A stretch of 64,000 bases of DNA from DAISKN01 sp963716925 (GCA_963716925.1 CAVQUX010000006.1:248001-312000), one strand, 5' to 3'. Positions 53,483-62,477 are shown, counted from the stretch's first letter. Translations and numbers: made by a program. Notes: generated by a model not told the origin, from the sequence alone.

Positions 53483-53510
53483 GTTATCAGAGCGGCGAAA
53501 TCCGGGTCAA
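53483..53510 (-). promoter_or_regulatory. Sigma-70 type promoter of the shell-ALDH operon
   Basis: On the minus strand TTGACC (53510-53505) is followed after 16 bases by TGATAAC, whose GATAAC hexamer is at 53488-53483. The expected start, near 53476, is two bases before the ATG at 53474, so the message would be leaderless. Confidence 0.5.
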
Positions 53511-53576
53511 CAAAAACGGCGTTCGTTGACGGCCGTTTTCCGCTGTGACATAGTGACGGTTTTGCTCCACAGGAGA

Positions 53577-54494
53577 ATGAGGAGAATGCAACGACATCAC
53601 TCGAGTCTGGTCTCAGGGATCCTCTCCGTCGCCGCCGTGGTCTCATCGATTCTGGCCATCACCGGATGCGGCGGGGAGAAGGCCAGAGAGAGCCGCCCGA
53701 TCACCCCGAGCGTTTCTTTCAACAAGCCCCGCGCGCCCATCGGAAGCCCGGTCGAGATCACGTACCGCTTCGAGGTCGGACCCGATTCCGAGCCCATCCC
53801 CAAGGACTACCATCTTTTCGTCCACTTCCTGGACTCTCACGACGCCCTTCTGTTCACCGACGACCACCAGCCTCCCGAGCCCACCAGCTCCTGGAAGGCG
53901 GGCTCGAACGTGGAGTACAAGAGAACGCTCTTCATTCCCCTCTATCCCTATCTGGGGACGGCCTCGGTCAAGGTCGGCCTCTACGTTCCCGAGACCGGCG
54001 AGCGCCTCGGTCTCGCGGGTCCGGGGGACGGGAACCTGGCTTACCAGGTGGCCCAGCTCGAGCTCCTCGATCAGAAGGAGAACATCTTCCTCGTCTATAA
54101 AGAAGGATGGCACCAGCTCGAGAGCCAGCCCGAGAACCGCAACATCGAGTGGCAGTGGACCAAGAAGGAAGCGGTCTGCTCGTTCCGCAACCCCAAGACG
54201 GACAGCCTCCTGTACCTCGAGGCCGACACCAACGTGAACGCCACGGAAGGCCCGCAGCAGGTTTCGATCTGGGTCGGCCAGAATCAGGTCGACACCTTCG
54301 CCATCGAGAACCGCGAGACCGTCCTCAAGAAGATCCCCATTCCGGCTTCCGCCCTCGGGAGCGAGGATTGGGTCGACCTGCGGATCGTCAATGGACAGTC
54401 GTTCGTGCCGGCGGCGAAAGGACAGGGGACGGACGACCGCGAGCTGGGCTTGCGGGTGTACCACTTGTACGTCGAGAGCGTCACCGGGACATAG
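53577..54494 (+). CDS. Lipoprotein of unknown function, beta-sandwich-like
   Basis: The 305-residue precursor has a signal peptide with lipobox ILAITGC. Two beta-rich domains follow. The first contains VSFNKPRAPIGSPVEITYRFEV and FLDSHDALLFTDDHQPP. The second contains WQWTKKEAVCSFRNPKTDSLLYLEADTNVN and VDLRIVNGQSFVPA, a carbohydrate-binding-like pattern. I do not recognise the family. It shares an intergenic region with the divergent shell gene. Start at 53577 or 53586 is possible, with AGGAGA just before both. Surface or periplasmic glycan binding is an inference. Confidence 0.72.
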   Translation: MRRMQRHHSSLVSGILSVAAVVSSILAITGCGGEKARESRPITPSVSFNKPRAPIGSPVEITYRFEVGPDSEPIPKDYHLFVHFLDSHDALLFTDDHQPPEPTSSWKAGSNVEYKRTLFIPLYPYLGTASVKVGLYVPETGERLGLAGPGDGNLAYQVAQLELLDQKENIFLVYKEGWHQLESQPENRNIEWQWTKKEAVCSFRNPKTDSLLYLEADTNVNATEGPQQVSIWVGQNQVDTFAIENRETVLKKIPIPASALGSEDWVDLRIVNGQSFVPAAKGQGTDDRELGLRVYHLYVESVTGT

Positions 54495-54563
54495 CGCACT
54501 AGTGCCGCGGGACTCCACCCTCGCGGCTAGAGCTGTCCGGCGCTTCCGCCTACGCCCTCCGGG

Positions 54564-54593
54564 CTTCGGCGGACTCGCCGAAGCTTCGCGAAG
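54564..54593. repeat. Paired palindromes in the gap between lipoprotein and GTPase genes
   Basis: CTTCGGCG-GACT-CGCCGAAG (54564-54583) is a perfect eight-base stem with a four-base loop. It is followed directly by the ten-base palindrome CTTCGCGAAG (54584-54593). They lie in the 166-base gap between the convergent genes. No T-run follows, so a rho-independent terminator is not clear, and the element could be one copy of a genome-wide intergenic repeat. Confidence 0.5.
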
Positions 54594-54660
54594 GCGCGTC
54601 GCGCCAATCTGGCGGCAGAATCAAAGAGGTGCCGCTCGAGCAGCGCGCAGGATGCGTTCT

Positions 54661-55914
54661 TCAAGCGCCCTGCGAGTCCCCGCCGTCCTCCTCGATCTCG
54701 ATTTCGAGGCGGAGACGGGTGCTCGTTCCCTTCTCCCGGGGCGGAAGCTCGATCTTGACCACCCCCGGCGAGCTGTGGGACGAGGTCTCGGAGACGAGGC
54801 GTAGATCCACGACGACGCCGGAGGCCTTGGCGAGAGCGTCCGCCGGGATCTGCACCGAACCCTTCGCGGTGAGAACCAGGGGGGGAGTGGAATCGGCCTT
54901 CTTCCCCCGGGCGCCTCCGAACGCCATGCGCCTCAGCTTCTCGAGCTCGCGCTCGATATCCAGGCGGGATTGGGTCTCTACCCTCTGAACCTTCCCCCTG
55001 TCGGCGCTCGCTTCGCCGGCGACCGCGGGGTTGAGCGCGAACTCGACTTTGACCTCGGCGGTCGTCGTATCCTGCGAGAGCGCGACGGTCTGAGGCGAGG
55101 CCTCCTCGGGCTCCGCCTCGGGAACCAGGTCGGCTTCGATCACCGGAGGGGCGTCGATGGCCACGGCTTCGGGATCGAGATCGTCCGAGAGCTCGGCGAA
55201 AAGCGCGTCGCCGGGATGCTTCGCCGGCGCCTTCGCTTTCTCGCGATACACGGGCGCCTCCTCGGCCACCCGCCCCGGAACCGCCTCGACCTTCTTCCGC
55301 ACCGAGAGCGGCGGCTCCTCCTCTCCCGAAATCTTCCGGTGGACGGCGGCGAGGGTCTTGCGGGAGATCGCTTTCAACGTCTCGAAGACGCCGACTCCGT
55401 GGAGCGCTGCGCCCTCGAAGACCTCGAAGCCTTCCCGGTTGAGGTGGCGGTTGAGGGTGTCGACGGCGAGGATGTTCCGGAGGTCGCGCTTGTTGTACTG
55501 GAACAGGAAAGGGATCTTCTCCAGGGGCTGGTTGAGCTCCTCCAGGTTTCGCTTCAGATTGGTGAGGCTCTCCATGTTGGCGTCCAGCATCGGTTCCTGG
55601 GAGTCGGCCACGAACACGATGCCGTCGACCCCCTTCAGGACCAGCTTTCGGGTGGTGTTGTAGAAGACCTGCCCGGGAACGGTATAGAGCTGGAGCCGGA
55701 CCCTCATCCCGCCGATGGTGCCGACCTCGAGAGGCAGGAGATCGAAGAACAGCGTCCGGTCAGCCTCCGTCTCGAGGCTCACCATTTCGCCTCGCGAGCC
55801 CGGGTCCGTCCGGCCGTGGATCTGCTGAAGGTTCGTCGTCTTTCCGCAGAGGCCGGGACCGTAGTAGACGATCTTCGCCGACACCTGCATCGTGGTGTAG
55901 TTGAAGAAAACCAC
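54661..55914 (-). CDS. MglA-like small GTPase with long C-terminal extension
   Basis: Residues 1-190 form a Ras-like GTPase of the MglA family, with the P-loop GPGLCGKTT (19-27), TLFFDLLPLEVG in switch II and NKRD for guanine. MglA controls cell polarity and motility with MglB. Beyond residue 195 a disordered Glu/Pro/Ala stretch of about 150 residues leads to a C-terminal domain (from about 340, PLVLTAKGSVQIPADALAKA) with an unknown, beta-rich fold. Typical MglA stops near residue 195. No mglB is adjacent. Confidence 0.9.
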   Translation of the reverse strand: MVFFNYTTMQVSAKIVYYGPGLCGKTTNLQQIHGRTDPGSRGEMVSLETEADRTLFFDLLPLEVGTIGGMRVRLQLYTVPGQVFYNTTRKLVLKGVDGIVFVADSQEPMLDANMESLTNLKRNLEELNQPLEKIPFLFQYNKRDLRNILAVDTLNRHLNREGFEVFEGAALHGVGVFETLKAISRKTLAAVHRKISGEEEPPLSVRKKVEAVPGRVAEEAPVYREKAKAPAKHPGDALFAELSDDLDPEAVAIDAPPVIEADLVPEAEPEEASPQTVALSQDTTTAEVKVEFALNPAVAGEASADRGKVQRVETQSRLDIERELEKLRRMAFGGARGKKADSTPPLVLTAKGSVQIPADALAKASGVVVDLRLVSETSSHSSPGVVKIELPPREKGTSTRLRLEIEIEEDGGDSQGA

Positions 55915-56050
55915 GTGCTTTTCGTCTTTAGTTTTTGAATTTCAGTCAGATACAGTCATCAGCATCTTAACCGTCGGGATGGGATCGCGTCAAGATTCCC
56001 CCGCCCGAGGAACTTCGCGCGAACCAGGGGTCGCGGTACAATGTCCGTTC

Positions 56051-56788
56051 ATGACGGACGTCAGCCTTCTCTGGGCCCTCGCCGCCGGAGTGATCTCCTT
56101 CATTTCCCCCTGCGTGCTCCCGATCGTTCCCGGCTACATTTCGTTCGTCTCCGGAGCCTCGCTCGCGGAGCTGAAGAATCCCGCCGAGCTCGACCCGGAG
56201 AGACGCCGCGAGCTCTTCTGGCGGGTATTCGGCAACAGCTTGTTCTTCGTCCTCGGCTTTTCCGTCGTCTTCGTCGCCATGGGCGCGTCGGCTACGTACA
56301 TCGGCCAGTGGTTCGCCGCGAACCGGCTGGTTCTCGCCCGCATCGCCGGCGCGGTCATCATCGTTCTCGGGCTTCACACCATGGGAATCACCCCCATCAA
56401 GTGGCTCAACTACGAAAAACGGGTTCACGCACAGACGAAGCCCATGGGGGTCCTCGGCTCGTTCATCGTCGGGCTCGCTTTCGCTTTCGGCTGGTCGCCC
56501 TGCATCGGTCCGATCCTCGCGGGGGTTCTGGTGCTGGCGTCGCAACAAGAGACCGTCGGAGAGGGGATTCTTCTTCTCACCGCGTACAGCCTCGGCCTGG
56601 GCATTCCTTTCCTCGCCACCGGTCTCGCCATCCACCGCTTCCTCGCGTTCTTCGGGCGGATCAAGAGGCACATGAAGCTCGTCGAAGTCGCGGCGGGCGC
56701 TCTCCTGGTCGTGGTGGGGGTGCTGGTGGCGACCGACAGCCTCCAGACACTTTCTCGCTACTTCACTTTTCTCCCCGTCCTCGGCTGA
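56051..56788 (+). CDS. ccdA: Cytochrome c biogenesis protein CcdA
   Basis: The 245-residue membrane protein with six helices carries the two redox Cys in FISPCVLPIVPGY and FGWSPCIGPILAG. It moves electrons from cytoplasmic thioredoxin to periplasmic thiol proteins that keep the haem-binding CxxCH motifs reduced. A TACAAT hexamer ends eight bases before the ATG at 56051, and no ribosome site is present, which suggests a leaderless message. The multihaem and monohaem cytochromes encoded next, and the TlpA protein at 61920, are its likely beneficiaries. Confidence 0.9.
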   Translation: MTDVSLLWALAAGVISFISPCVLPIVPGYISFVSGASLAELKNPAELDPERRRELFWRVFGNSLFFVLGFSVVFVAMGASATYIGQWFAANRLVLARIAGAVIIVLGLHTMGITPIKWLNYEKRVHAQTKPMGVLGSFIVGLAFAFGWSPCIGPILAGVLVLASQQETVGEGILLLTAYSLGLGIPFLATGLAIHRFLAFFGRIKRHMKLVEVAAGALLVVVGVLVATDSLQTLSRYFTFLPVLG

Positions 56789-56833
56789 TTCCTCTTGCCA
56801 ATCCGTTCTCGATCGCGATAGGTTCCGCGATTC

Positions 56834-57334
56834 ATGCGGTGGGTGACGATTTCCGCACTCGCGGTCCTGGCGGGAGGGGCCGCAGGGTCTCTCCTCCTGA
56901 GCGCCTGCGGCGACGCGGGCGCAGCTCCCGCCCAGCCCGTTGCCTTCCCTCACGCCCTCCACACCGAGAACCAGATCGCCTGCGCCTTCTGCCACGAGTT
57001 CGCGGACAACCGGGCGGCGGCGGGCATTCCTCGCACCGAGCTCTGCGGGAGCTGCCATTCGGCCATGCCTCAGGAGAGCGCCGAGGCACGGAAGCTCATG
57101 GAATACGTCGAGAGGGAGGAGCAGATCCCCTGGGTCCGCGTCTTCCAGATTCCCCAGTACACGTACTTCCCCCACAAGTGGCACGTCCGGGCGGGAGTCG
57201 AGTGCGAGGAATGCCACGAGGGGGTGGGGGAGAGCGTAAGCACCGCGCGTCGGATCGAATTGAAGATGGCCTGGTGCATGGACTGCCACGAGAAGCGCCA
57301 GGCTTCCGTCGACTGCGTCACCTGTCACAAATGA
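56834..57334 (+). CDS. Pentahaem cytochrome c subunit (ActA/QrcA-like)
   Basis: The 166-residue precursor has a lipobox-like LLSAC (Cys25) and five CxxCH sites at residues 50-54, 71-75, 124-128, 148-152 and 161-165. His residues in YFPHKWH could be distal ligands. A pentahaem subunit at the head of a Mo-like/FeS/NrfD operon is the pattern of alternative complex III (ActA), and Qrc has a hexahaem counterpart. It would pass electrons between the Fe-S clusters and a soluble cytochrome c. It is 20 bases upstream of the next gene. Confidence 0.9.
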   Translation: MRWVTISALAVLAGGAAGSLLLSACGDAGAAPAQPVAFPHALHTENQIACAFCHEFADNRAAAGIPRTELCGSCHSAMPQESAEARKLMEYVEREEQIPWVRVFQIPQYTYFPHKWHVRAGVECEECHEGVGESVSTARRIELKMAWCMDCHEKRQASVDCVTCHK

Positions 57335-57354
57335 TACGAGGGGGCGGATAGCGA

Positions 57355-59457
57355 ATGGACCGGCGCGAGTTCTTGAGCGGTGGTCTCGTCGCGGCGACGG
57401 CGGGTCTCGCGCTCGACGCCTGCGCTCCGGAATCCTACGGCATCATCCCGGTTCTCGTTCCGGAAGAGCCGTTCGTGCCCGGGGAGGAGTCCTGGCTGAA
57501 GTCGACCTGTTTCGAGTGCGAAGCCCTCTGTGGCATCCGGGTTCGCAAAGTCGACGGCCGATTGGTCAAGGTCGAGGGCGATCTCGAGGACCCCTCGAGC
57601 CGCGGCGGGGTTTGCGCTCGCGGCCAGGCGCTTCCTCAAGCGATGTATCACCCCGACCGCATCCAGGGTCCGCTCGTCCGCGAAGGCGAGCGCGGTAGCG
57701 GCCCCTTCACCAAGGTCACCTGGGACGAGGCGCTCGATCGGATTGCGTCGGAGCTCGCGCGCGCGAGAGACGAAGGAGCCGACCCCTGGTGTGGATTCCT
57801 CACGGGGGAAGCTACCGGGCACCGTCTCGAGATGGTGCATCGGTTCCTTACCGCGATGGGAGGAGGCCGACACCTGAAGCACGCCCCGTTCGGCCGCGCG
57901 CCCATCCGCCGCGCGAACGAGATCGCGACCGGGCAGGCCTCGTCCTTCGATTTCGACATGTCGCAGGCGTCGTACGTCGTTTCGTTCGGGGCCGAGATCC
58001 TCGAGTCCGACCGATCTCCCGTGCGCTTCGCGCGCGCTCTCGCCGAGATGCGGCAGGGGCGACCCGGGCGAAGAGGCAAGCTCGTCATGGTGGGACCCCG
58101 GCTTTCGCTCACCGCCGCGAACGCGGATGAGTGGGTTCCCGCGAGACCCGACGCGGCGCTCGACCTCGCCCTCGCCATTTCCGCCGTTCTTCTCGAGCGG
58201 GGTCTCCACGATTCCGGTTTCACCGGGTCGCGGGCGACGGGATTCGACGGGTTCCGGGATTTCGTCCTGGCGCGGGCCAATCCCTCGGAGGTCGCGGAGA
58301 GGACCGGCGTCGCCCGGAAGCGGATCGAAAGGCTCGCTCTCGAGCTCGCCGGGAATCGACCCGCGGTCGCGCTCGCCGGAGAGGCGTCCGTCGGCTCACG
58401 GCGCGGGGTCGCGCTCGCGCTCGCGGTGTCGCATTTGAACGCGCTCCTCGGCGCGTACTCCGACGGCGGTCTCCTGCGAGCGGAAGCCGCGATCCCCGGC
58501 TTCGCCGAAACAGCCGCGGACACCCGGTCGCTCGCCGCCGAGCTTTCTTCCCGAAGCCCCCTTCCGCGGGTCCTGTTCGTTTCCGATACCAACCCGGCGC
58601 ACAGCCTGCCGCCCGGCTTCGGACTCGGAGACGCGCTCTCCCGGTCCTTCCTCGTGAGCTTCGCCTCGTTTCCGGACGAGACCATGCAGTTGGCCGACGT
58701 CGTCCTTCCGGAATCGATGTCCTTCGAGAGGTTCGAGGATGCCGTGCCCCCGTTCGGACTCGCGCCCTACGCAAGACTCTCGGGTCCGCTTCTCGTGCGG
58801 CCGATCTACGACACCCGATCGATGCCCGACGCCCTCATCGCGCTCGCCCACCGCATGGAGAAGAGAGATGCCTTTCCCTGGGAGAGCTACGAGCAGGCGC
58901 TCCGCGAATCCTGGGCCCCCCTCGGCTCGTGGGACGAGATCCTCGCAAAGGGCGGTTTCGTCGGCGATGCGGTTCGAGAGCCCATCGTCTTCGCCACCCC
59001 CGATCGAGTCTACGGGTTCGCGACCGAGCCTCTCGAGGCGGCGCTCGCCGGGGCGGGCTCCTCGGGTCGGACGCTCCACATCTATCCCTCGACGGCTTTC
59101 GGAGACGGAAGGAGCGCGCGCCTTCCCTATCTCCAGGATCTCGCGGATCCCGTGACCGGCGTTCGCTGGGGAAGCGTCGTCGAGATCGCCGAATCCGACG
59201 CGGGCGAGCTCGGGATCCGAAGCGGCGATCGAGTGGAGATCGCGACCACCGGCGGAACGGTGACGGCGCCGGCGCAGGTGAGCCCCGGCATCGTTCCCGG
59301 GGTCGTCGCTCTCGCCGCGGGACAGGGGCACACCGCGGGCGGACGCCACGCGGAAGGAAGGGGCGTCAACGCATACGCCCTTCTCGAGGCGGTGGCGGAC
59401 GAGCACGGTTCTCTCCGCAGCGCGGGGAGCGTCGAGCTCAGAAAGGTGAGTTCATGA
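57355..59457 (+). CDS. Molybdopterin-oxidoreductase-like subunit (ActB1/QrcB-like)
   Basis: The 700-residue precursor has a Tat motif RREFLSGG and a lipobox-like DAC (Cys23), then a four-Cys cluster site C52-x2-C55-x3-C59-x27-C87. The molybdopterin domains and the C-terminal beta-barrel domain (SGDRVEIATTGGTVTAPAQ..VALAAGQGH) are recognisable. In the ActB and Qrc families this subunit has lost molybdenum and serves as a scaffold with one Fe-S cluster. Its stop overlaps the next start (ATGA). Confidence 0.88.
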   Translation: MDRREFLSGGLVAATAGLALDACAPESYGIIPVLVPEEPFVPGEESWLKSTCFECEALCGIRVRKVDGRLVKVEGDLEDPSSRGGVCARGQALPQAMYHPDRIQGPLVREGERGSGPFTKVTWDEALDRIASELARARDEGADPWCGFLTGEATGHRLEMVHRFLTAMGGGRHLKHAPFGRAPIRRANEIATGQASSFDFDMSQASYVVSFGAEILESDRSPVRFARALAEMRQGRPGRRGKLVMVGPRLSLTAANADEWVPARPDAALDLALAISAVLLERGLHDSGFTGSRATGFDGFRDFVLARANPSEVAERTGVARKRIERLALELAGNRPAVALAGEASVGSRRGVALALAVSHLNALLGAYSDGGLLRAEAAIPGFAETAADTRSLAAELSSRSPLPRVLFVSDTNPAHSLPPGFGLGDALSRSFLVSFASFPDETMQLADVVLPESMSFERFEDAVPPFGLAPYARLSGPLLVRPIYDTRSMPDALIALAHRMEKRDAFPWESYEQALRESWAPLGSWDEILAKGGFVGDAVREPIVFATPDRVYGFATEPLEAALAGAGSSGRTLHIYPSTAFGDGRSARLPYLQDLADPVTGVRWGSVVEIAESDAGELGIRSGDRVEIATTGGTVTAPAQVSPGIVPGVVALAAGQGHTAGGRHAEGRGVNAYALLEAVADEHGSLRSAGSVELRKVSS

Positions 59458-60173
59458 CCGAGTGGGCGATGGCGATCGATCTCGACCGCTGCACCGGCTG
59501 CGAGGCCTGCGTCGTGGCCTGCCGCGGCGAGAACAACGTGCCGGTCTCCGGAGCGGACGCGGTAGAGAGAGGTCGGGTGACGGAATGGCTGCGCGTCGAG
59601 CGGTACCTCGAAGGAACCTTTCCGGAAGTGCGGATGCGTTTCAAGCCCGTTCTCTGCGTGCAGTGCGACGACGCCCCGTGCGTGAAGGTGTGCCCGGTCT
59701 CGGCGACCTACGAGACCGAGGACGGACTGAACGCTCAGATCCACCCTCGCTGCATCGGCACCCGGGCCTGCGCCCATGCCTGTCCTTACACCGTGCGCAG
59801 CTTCAACTGGAGGCAGCCGCACTGGGAAGGAACGCTCGAGCAGACCATCAATCCCGACGTCGCCGTCCGCTGGAAGGGCATCATGGAGAAGTGCACCTTC
59901 TGCATCCAGCGGATCCGTCGCGTGGAAGATGGCGCCCGGGAGGAAAACCGCGGGGTGTCGGACCTCGAGGTGCAGCCCGCCTGCGCCCAGTCCTGCCCGA
60001 CAGCGGCGATCACCTTCGGGGATCGTTCGGACCCGGAGTCGAAGGTGGCGAAGCTCTTTCGAAGTCCGAGGGCCCAGCTTCCCCTCGAGGAGCTCGGCAC
60101 CGGGCCCCGGGTGGCGTATCTGACGGAAGGAGAGTGGAGTGGAAGCGGCGAGCCAGCGGGATCCTCGGATTGA
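59454..60173 (+). CDS. Four-cluster Fe-S subunit (ActB2/QrcC-like)
   Basis: The 239-residue ferredoxin-type protein has four cluster motifs: CTGCEACVVAC, CVQCDDAPCVKVCP, CIGTRACAHACPY and CTFCIQRI..CAQSCP. The third motif has Thr where a second Cys is expected (CIGT), which is also seen in alternative complex III and predicts one [3Fe-4S] among three [4Fe-4S] clusters. It overlaps both the upstream gene (four bases) and the NrfD-like gene (35 bases), so the three are tightly co-translated. Confidence 0.92.
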   Translation: MTEWAMAIDLDRCTGCEACVVACRGENNVPVSGADAVERGRVTEWLRVERYLEGTFPEVRMRFKPVLCVQCDDAPCVKVCPVSATYETEDGLNAQIHPRCIGTRACAHACPYTVRSFNWRQPHWEGTLEQTINPDVAVRWKGIMEKCTFCIQRIRRVEDGAREENRGVSDLEVQPACAQSCPTAAITFGDRSDPESKVAKLFRSPRAQLPLEELGTGPRVAYLTEGEWSGSGEPAGSSD

Positions 60174-61428
60174 AGAGAAGCTCCTCCAGCCGGTCCTGGT
60201 AACCACCTGGCGGTTCTTCGCGGTCGTCGGAGCGCTCCTCGCGGTCATCGCCGTCGGCCTCTTCTTCTGGTCGCGTCAGCTCCGGGTGGGCCTGTGGATG
60301 GCGGGGATGACCCAGCCCGTGTACTGGGGCTTCTACATCACGAACTACATCTTCTTCATCGGCATCAGCCATGCGGGAACTCTCATCTCCGCGATCCTGA
60401 GGCTTACCGGGGCCGAGTGGCGAAGGCCCATTACCCGGGTCGCCGAGGTCATCACCGTGGTCGCGCTCATGATGGGGTCGATCAACATCCTCTTCGACCT
60501 CGGCCGGCCGCAGCTCATCTACACGCCGATGCTCCATCCGCAGTTCCTCTCCCCCCTCATCTGGGACGTCACCGCCATCACCCTCTACCTCACGGGGAGC
60601 ATCGTCTACCTCTATCTGCCGCTCATCCCCGACATCGCGCTCCTCCGCGATCGGTTGCCGCGCTTCCGCCGCATCAATCGCCTCCTCGCCCTTGGATGGA
60701 ACGGGAGCGAAAAGCAGCACGCGCTGCTCGAGAAAGCGATCGCCGTCATGGCGGTCGCGATCATCCCCATCGCCGTCTCGGTGCACACCGTGGTCTCGTG
60801 GACCCTCGCCATGACCCTCGTGCCCATGTGGCACAGTCCGATCTTCGGACCGTACTTCGTCGTGGGCGCGATCTTCAGCGGCATCGCCGCGCTGATCGTG
60901 GTCATGACGATTCTGCGGAAGGCCTTTCATTTCGAGGAGTTCTTCACCCCGACGGGCTTTTCGAACCTTTCCCTTCTCCTCATCACCATGTCCTGCCTCT
61001 GGGCATATTTCACGTTCGCCGAGCACCTGACCGCGTGGTACGGACACGAGCACGCGGAAATGGCGGTTCTCGAAAGCCGCCTCTCCGGGGATTTCGCCCC
61101 CTTCTTCTGGGCGATGGTCGTCTGTTGCTTCGGCGTGCCCATGGCGATCCTGCCGTTTCGGAGGCTCCGGACCCCAGTCGGAGCGACGGTCGCTTCCGTC
61201 GCGGTGCTCATCGGAATGTGGCTCGAGCGGTTCGTCATCGTGATCGGCGCCGCCTCCTATCCGCGGTCGGCCCAGATGTGGGATCGCGGAATCTACACCC
61301 CACGGGCCGTCGAGATCGCAATCTTCCTCGCGGAGATCGCGGCCTTCGTGCTCGCGTACGTGATCTTCGCCAAGCTCTTCCCCATGGTTTCGATCTGGGA
61401 AGTCGAGGAGACACCCCACGCGCGCTGA
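60139..61428 (+). CDS. NrfD/PsrC-like membrane quinone subunit (ActC/QrcD-like)
   Basis: The 429-residue integral membrane protein has about ten helices. Typical positions are NYIFFIGISHAGTLISAILRL near residues 69-90, SINILFDLGRPQLIYTP, SVHTVVSWTLAMTLVP and FAEHLTAWYGHE. These match the ActC/QrcD branch, which binds quinone near the periplasmic face and contains no haem. It is the probable quinone reactive part of the complex. The GTG start at 60139 has GGAGAG upstream and lies inside the preceding gene. Confidence 0.93.
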   Translation: MEAASQRDPRIEEKLLQPVLVTTWRFFAVVGALLAVIAVGLFFWSRQLRVGLWMAGMTQPVYWGFYITNYIFFIGISHAGTLISAILRLTGAEWRRPITRVAEVITVVALMMGSINILFDLGRPQLIYTPMLHPQFLSPLIWDVTAITLYLTGSIVYLYLPLIPDIALLRDRLPRFRRINRLLALGWNGSEKQHALLEKAIAVMAVAIIPIAVSVHTVVSWTLAMTLVPMWHSPIFGPYFVVGAIFSGIAALIVVMTILRKAFHFEEFFTPTGFSNLSLLLITMSCLWAYFTFAEHLTAWYGHEHAEMAVLESRLSGDFAPFFWAMVVCCFGVPMAILPFRRLRTPVGATVASVAVLIGMWLERFVIVIGAASYPRSAQMWDRGIYTPRAVEIAIFLAEIAAFVLAYVIFAKLFPMVSIWEVEETPHAR

Positions 61429-61479
61429 CGCCTTCTCCCCGTGCTAGTATTGGGCACGTCCAGGAGGTCACGAAAGGCC

Positions 61480-61893
61480 ATGCGAATCGGTTTCGCCGCG
61501 GTGGTTTTTGTCGCGAGTCTCGCGGGACTCGCTCTACAGGCGCAGGAAACCCAGCCCGAAGGCGGCTCCGTCTGGGAGGTCCCGGCGGAGGCGAAAGCGG
61601 TTCCGAATCCCGTCGAGGCGACCCCCGAGGCCCTCGCCGCAGGAGCCGACCTCTACAAGAAGCACTGCCTCATGTGTCACGGGGAAACGGGCAAGGGCGA
61701 CGGACCGGCGACGAAGTTCATGAAACCGGCGCCTCCGGATATGACCGTGGCGGGAACCAAAGCCCGGATGACCGACGGCGAGATTTTCTACAAGATCTCG
61801 ACCGGCAAGCGTCCCATGCCTCCGATGAACCGGAAGCTCTCGGAGACCGAGCGTTGGCAGGTGGTGCACCACCTTCGGACGCTCCAGCAATAG
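61480..61893 (+). CDS. Monohaem cytochrome c (ActE-like)
   Basis: The 137-residue precursor has a signal peptide (MRIGFAAVVFVASLAGLALQ) and one haem site CLMCH near residue 65. It continues with GETGKGDGPATKFMKP and the distal Met in RPMPPMNRKLSETE, followed by the closing helix WQVVHHLRTLQQ. Alternative complex III has a monohaem ActE at this place, so this is probably the soluble or bound electron exit. It lies 51 bases after the NrfD-like gene with AGGAGG and a TAGTAT hexamer in between. Confidence 0.88.
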   Translation: MRIGFAAVVFVASLAGLALQAQETQPEGGSVWEVPAEAKAVPNPVEATPEALAAGADLYKKHCLMCHGETGKGDGPATKFMKPAPPDMTVAGTKARMTDGEIFYKISTGKRPMPPMNRKLSETERWQVVHHLRTLQQ

Positions 61894-61919
61894 TCCGGAC
61901 GATCGGCCAGGGAGTCGAG

Positions 61920-62477
61920 ATGAAGACCGCAGGGAGCGCAGCACTCCTGTTCGCGATTCTTGCCCTCTCCTGCAACGCTCCCCCCGACCCCGGAAACAAG
62001 CGCGCCGGCGACGGCGAGGCGAAAGAGCTGAAGGCCGCCCCCGACCTGATGCTGACCAGAGTCGACGGGAGCGGCACCGTCGCGCTCGCGGAACAGAGAG
62101 GCAAGGTCGTGCTCGTCGACCTCTGGGCGACCTGGTGCGGCCCCTGCATCAAGGAGCTCCCGCACCTCCAGTCGCTCTCGGAGAAGTTCGGCCCCGAGGA
62201 CTTCCTGATGCTGGGCGTCGTTCTCGAGTCGGGAGACCCCGAGGAGATCCAGGCATTCATCGCCGAGAAGGAGATCCGGTATCCGCAGGTCCTCGGAGAA
62301 GAAGGGACCAAGGAGTCCTTCGGTCCCTTTCTCGGCTATCCCACCAAGTACCTCATCGATCGGGAAGGCCGCGTGGTGAAGCGATACTTCGGGATGATGG
62401 GCGACGAGCTCGCCGACGACGTGGAGACGCTCATCGAGACCGGAAGTCTCGGCGGGCCCGCGCCCTCCTCCGGCTGA
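61920..62477 (+). CDS. TlpA-like thioredoxin lipoprotein
   Basis: The 185-residue precursor has a lipobox LALSC (Cys18) and a thioredoxin domain with WATWCGPC (Cys73, Cys76), cis-Pro in YPTKYLIDREGRV and VVLVDLWATW before it. TlpA/ResA proteins reduce apocytochrome haem motifs, or Cu-binding sites, in the periplasm. With CcdA encoded upstream of the same cytochrome operon, this looks like a dedicated thiol-reducing pair for the pentahaem and monohaem subunits. A GGGAG site lies six bases before the ATG. Confidence 0.9.
   Translation: MKTAGSAALLFAILALSCNAPPDPGNKRAGDGEAKELKAAPDLMLTRVDGSGTVALAEQRGKVVLVDLWATWCGPCIKELPHLQSLSEKFGPEDFLMLGVVLESGDPEEIQAFIAEKEIRYPQVLGEEGTKESFGPFLGYPTKYLIDREGRVVKRYFGMMGDELADDVETLIETGSLGGPAPSSG

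Noticed and set aside
53551..53566. RpoN-like site before the lipoprotein at 53577
   Set aside because: It has a TTGCT -12 element but TAGTGAC instead of TGGCACG, so the essential GG is missing.
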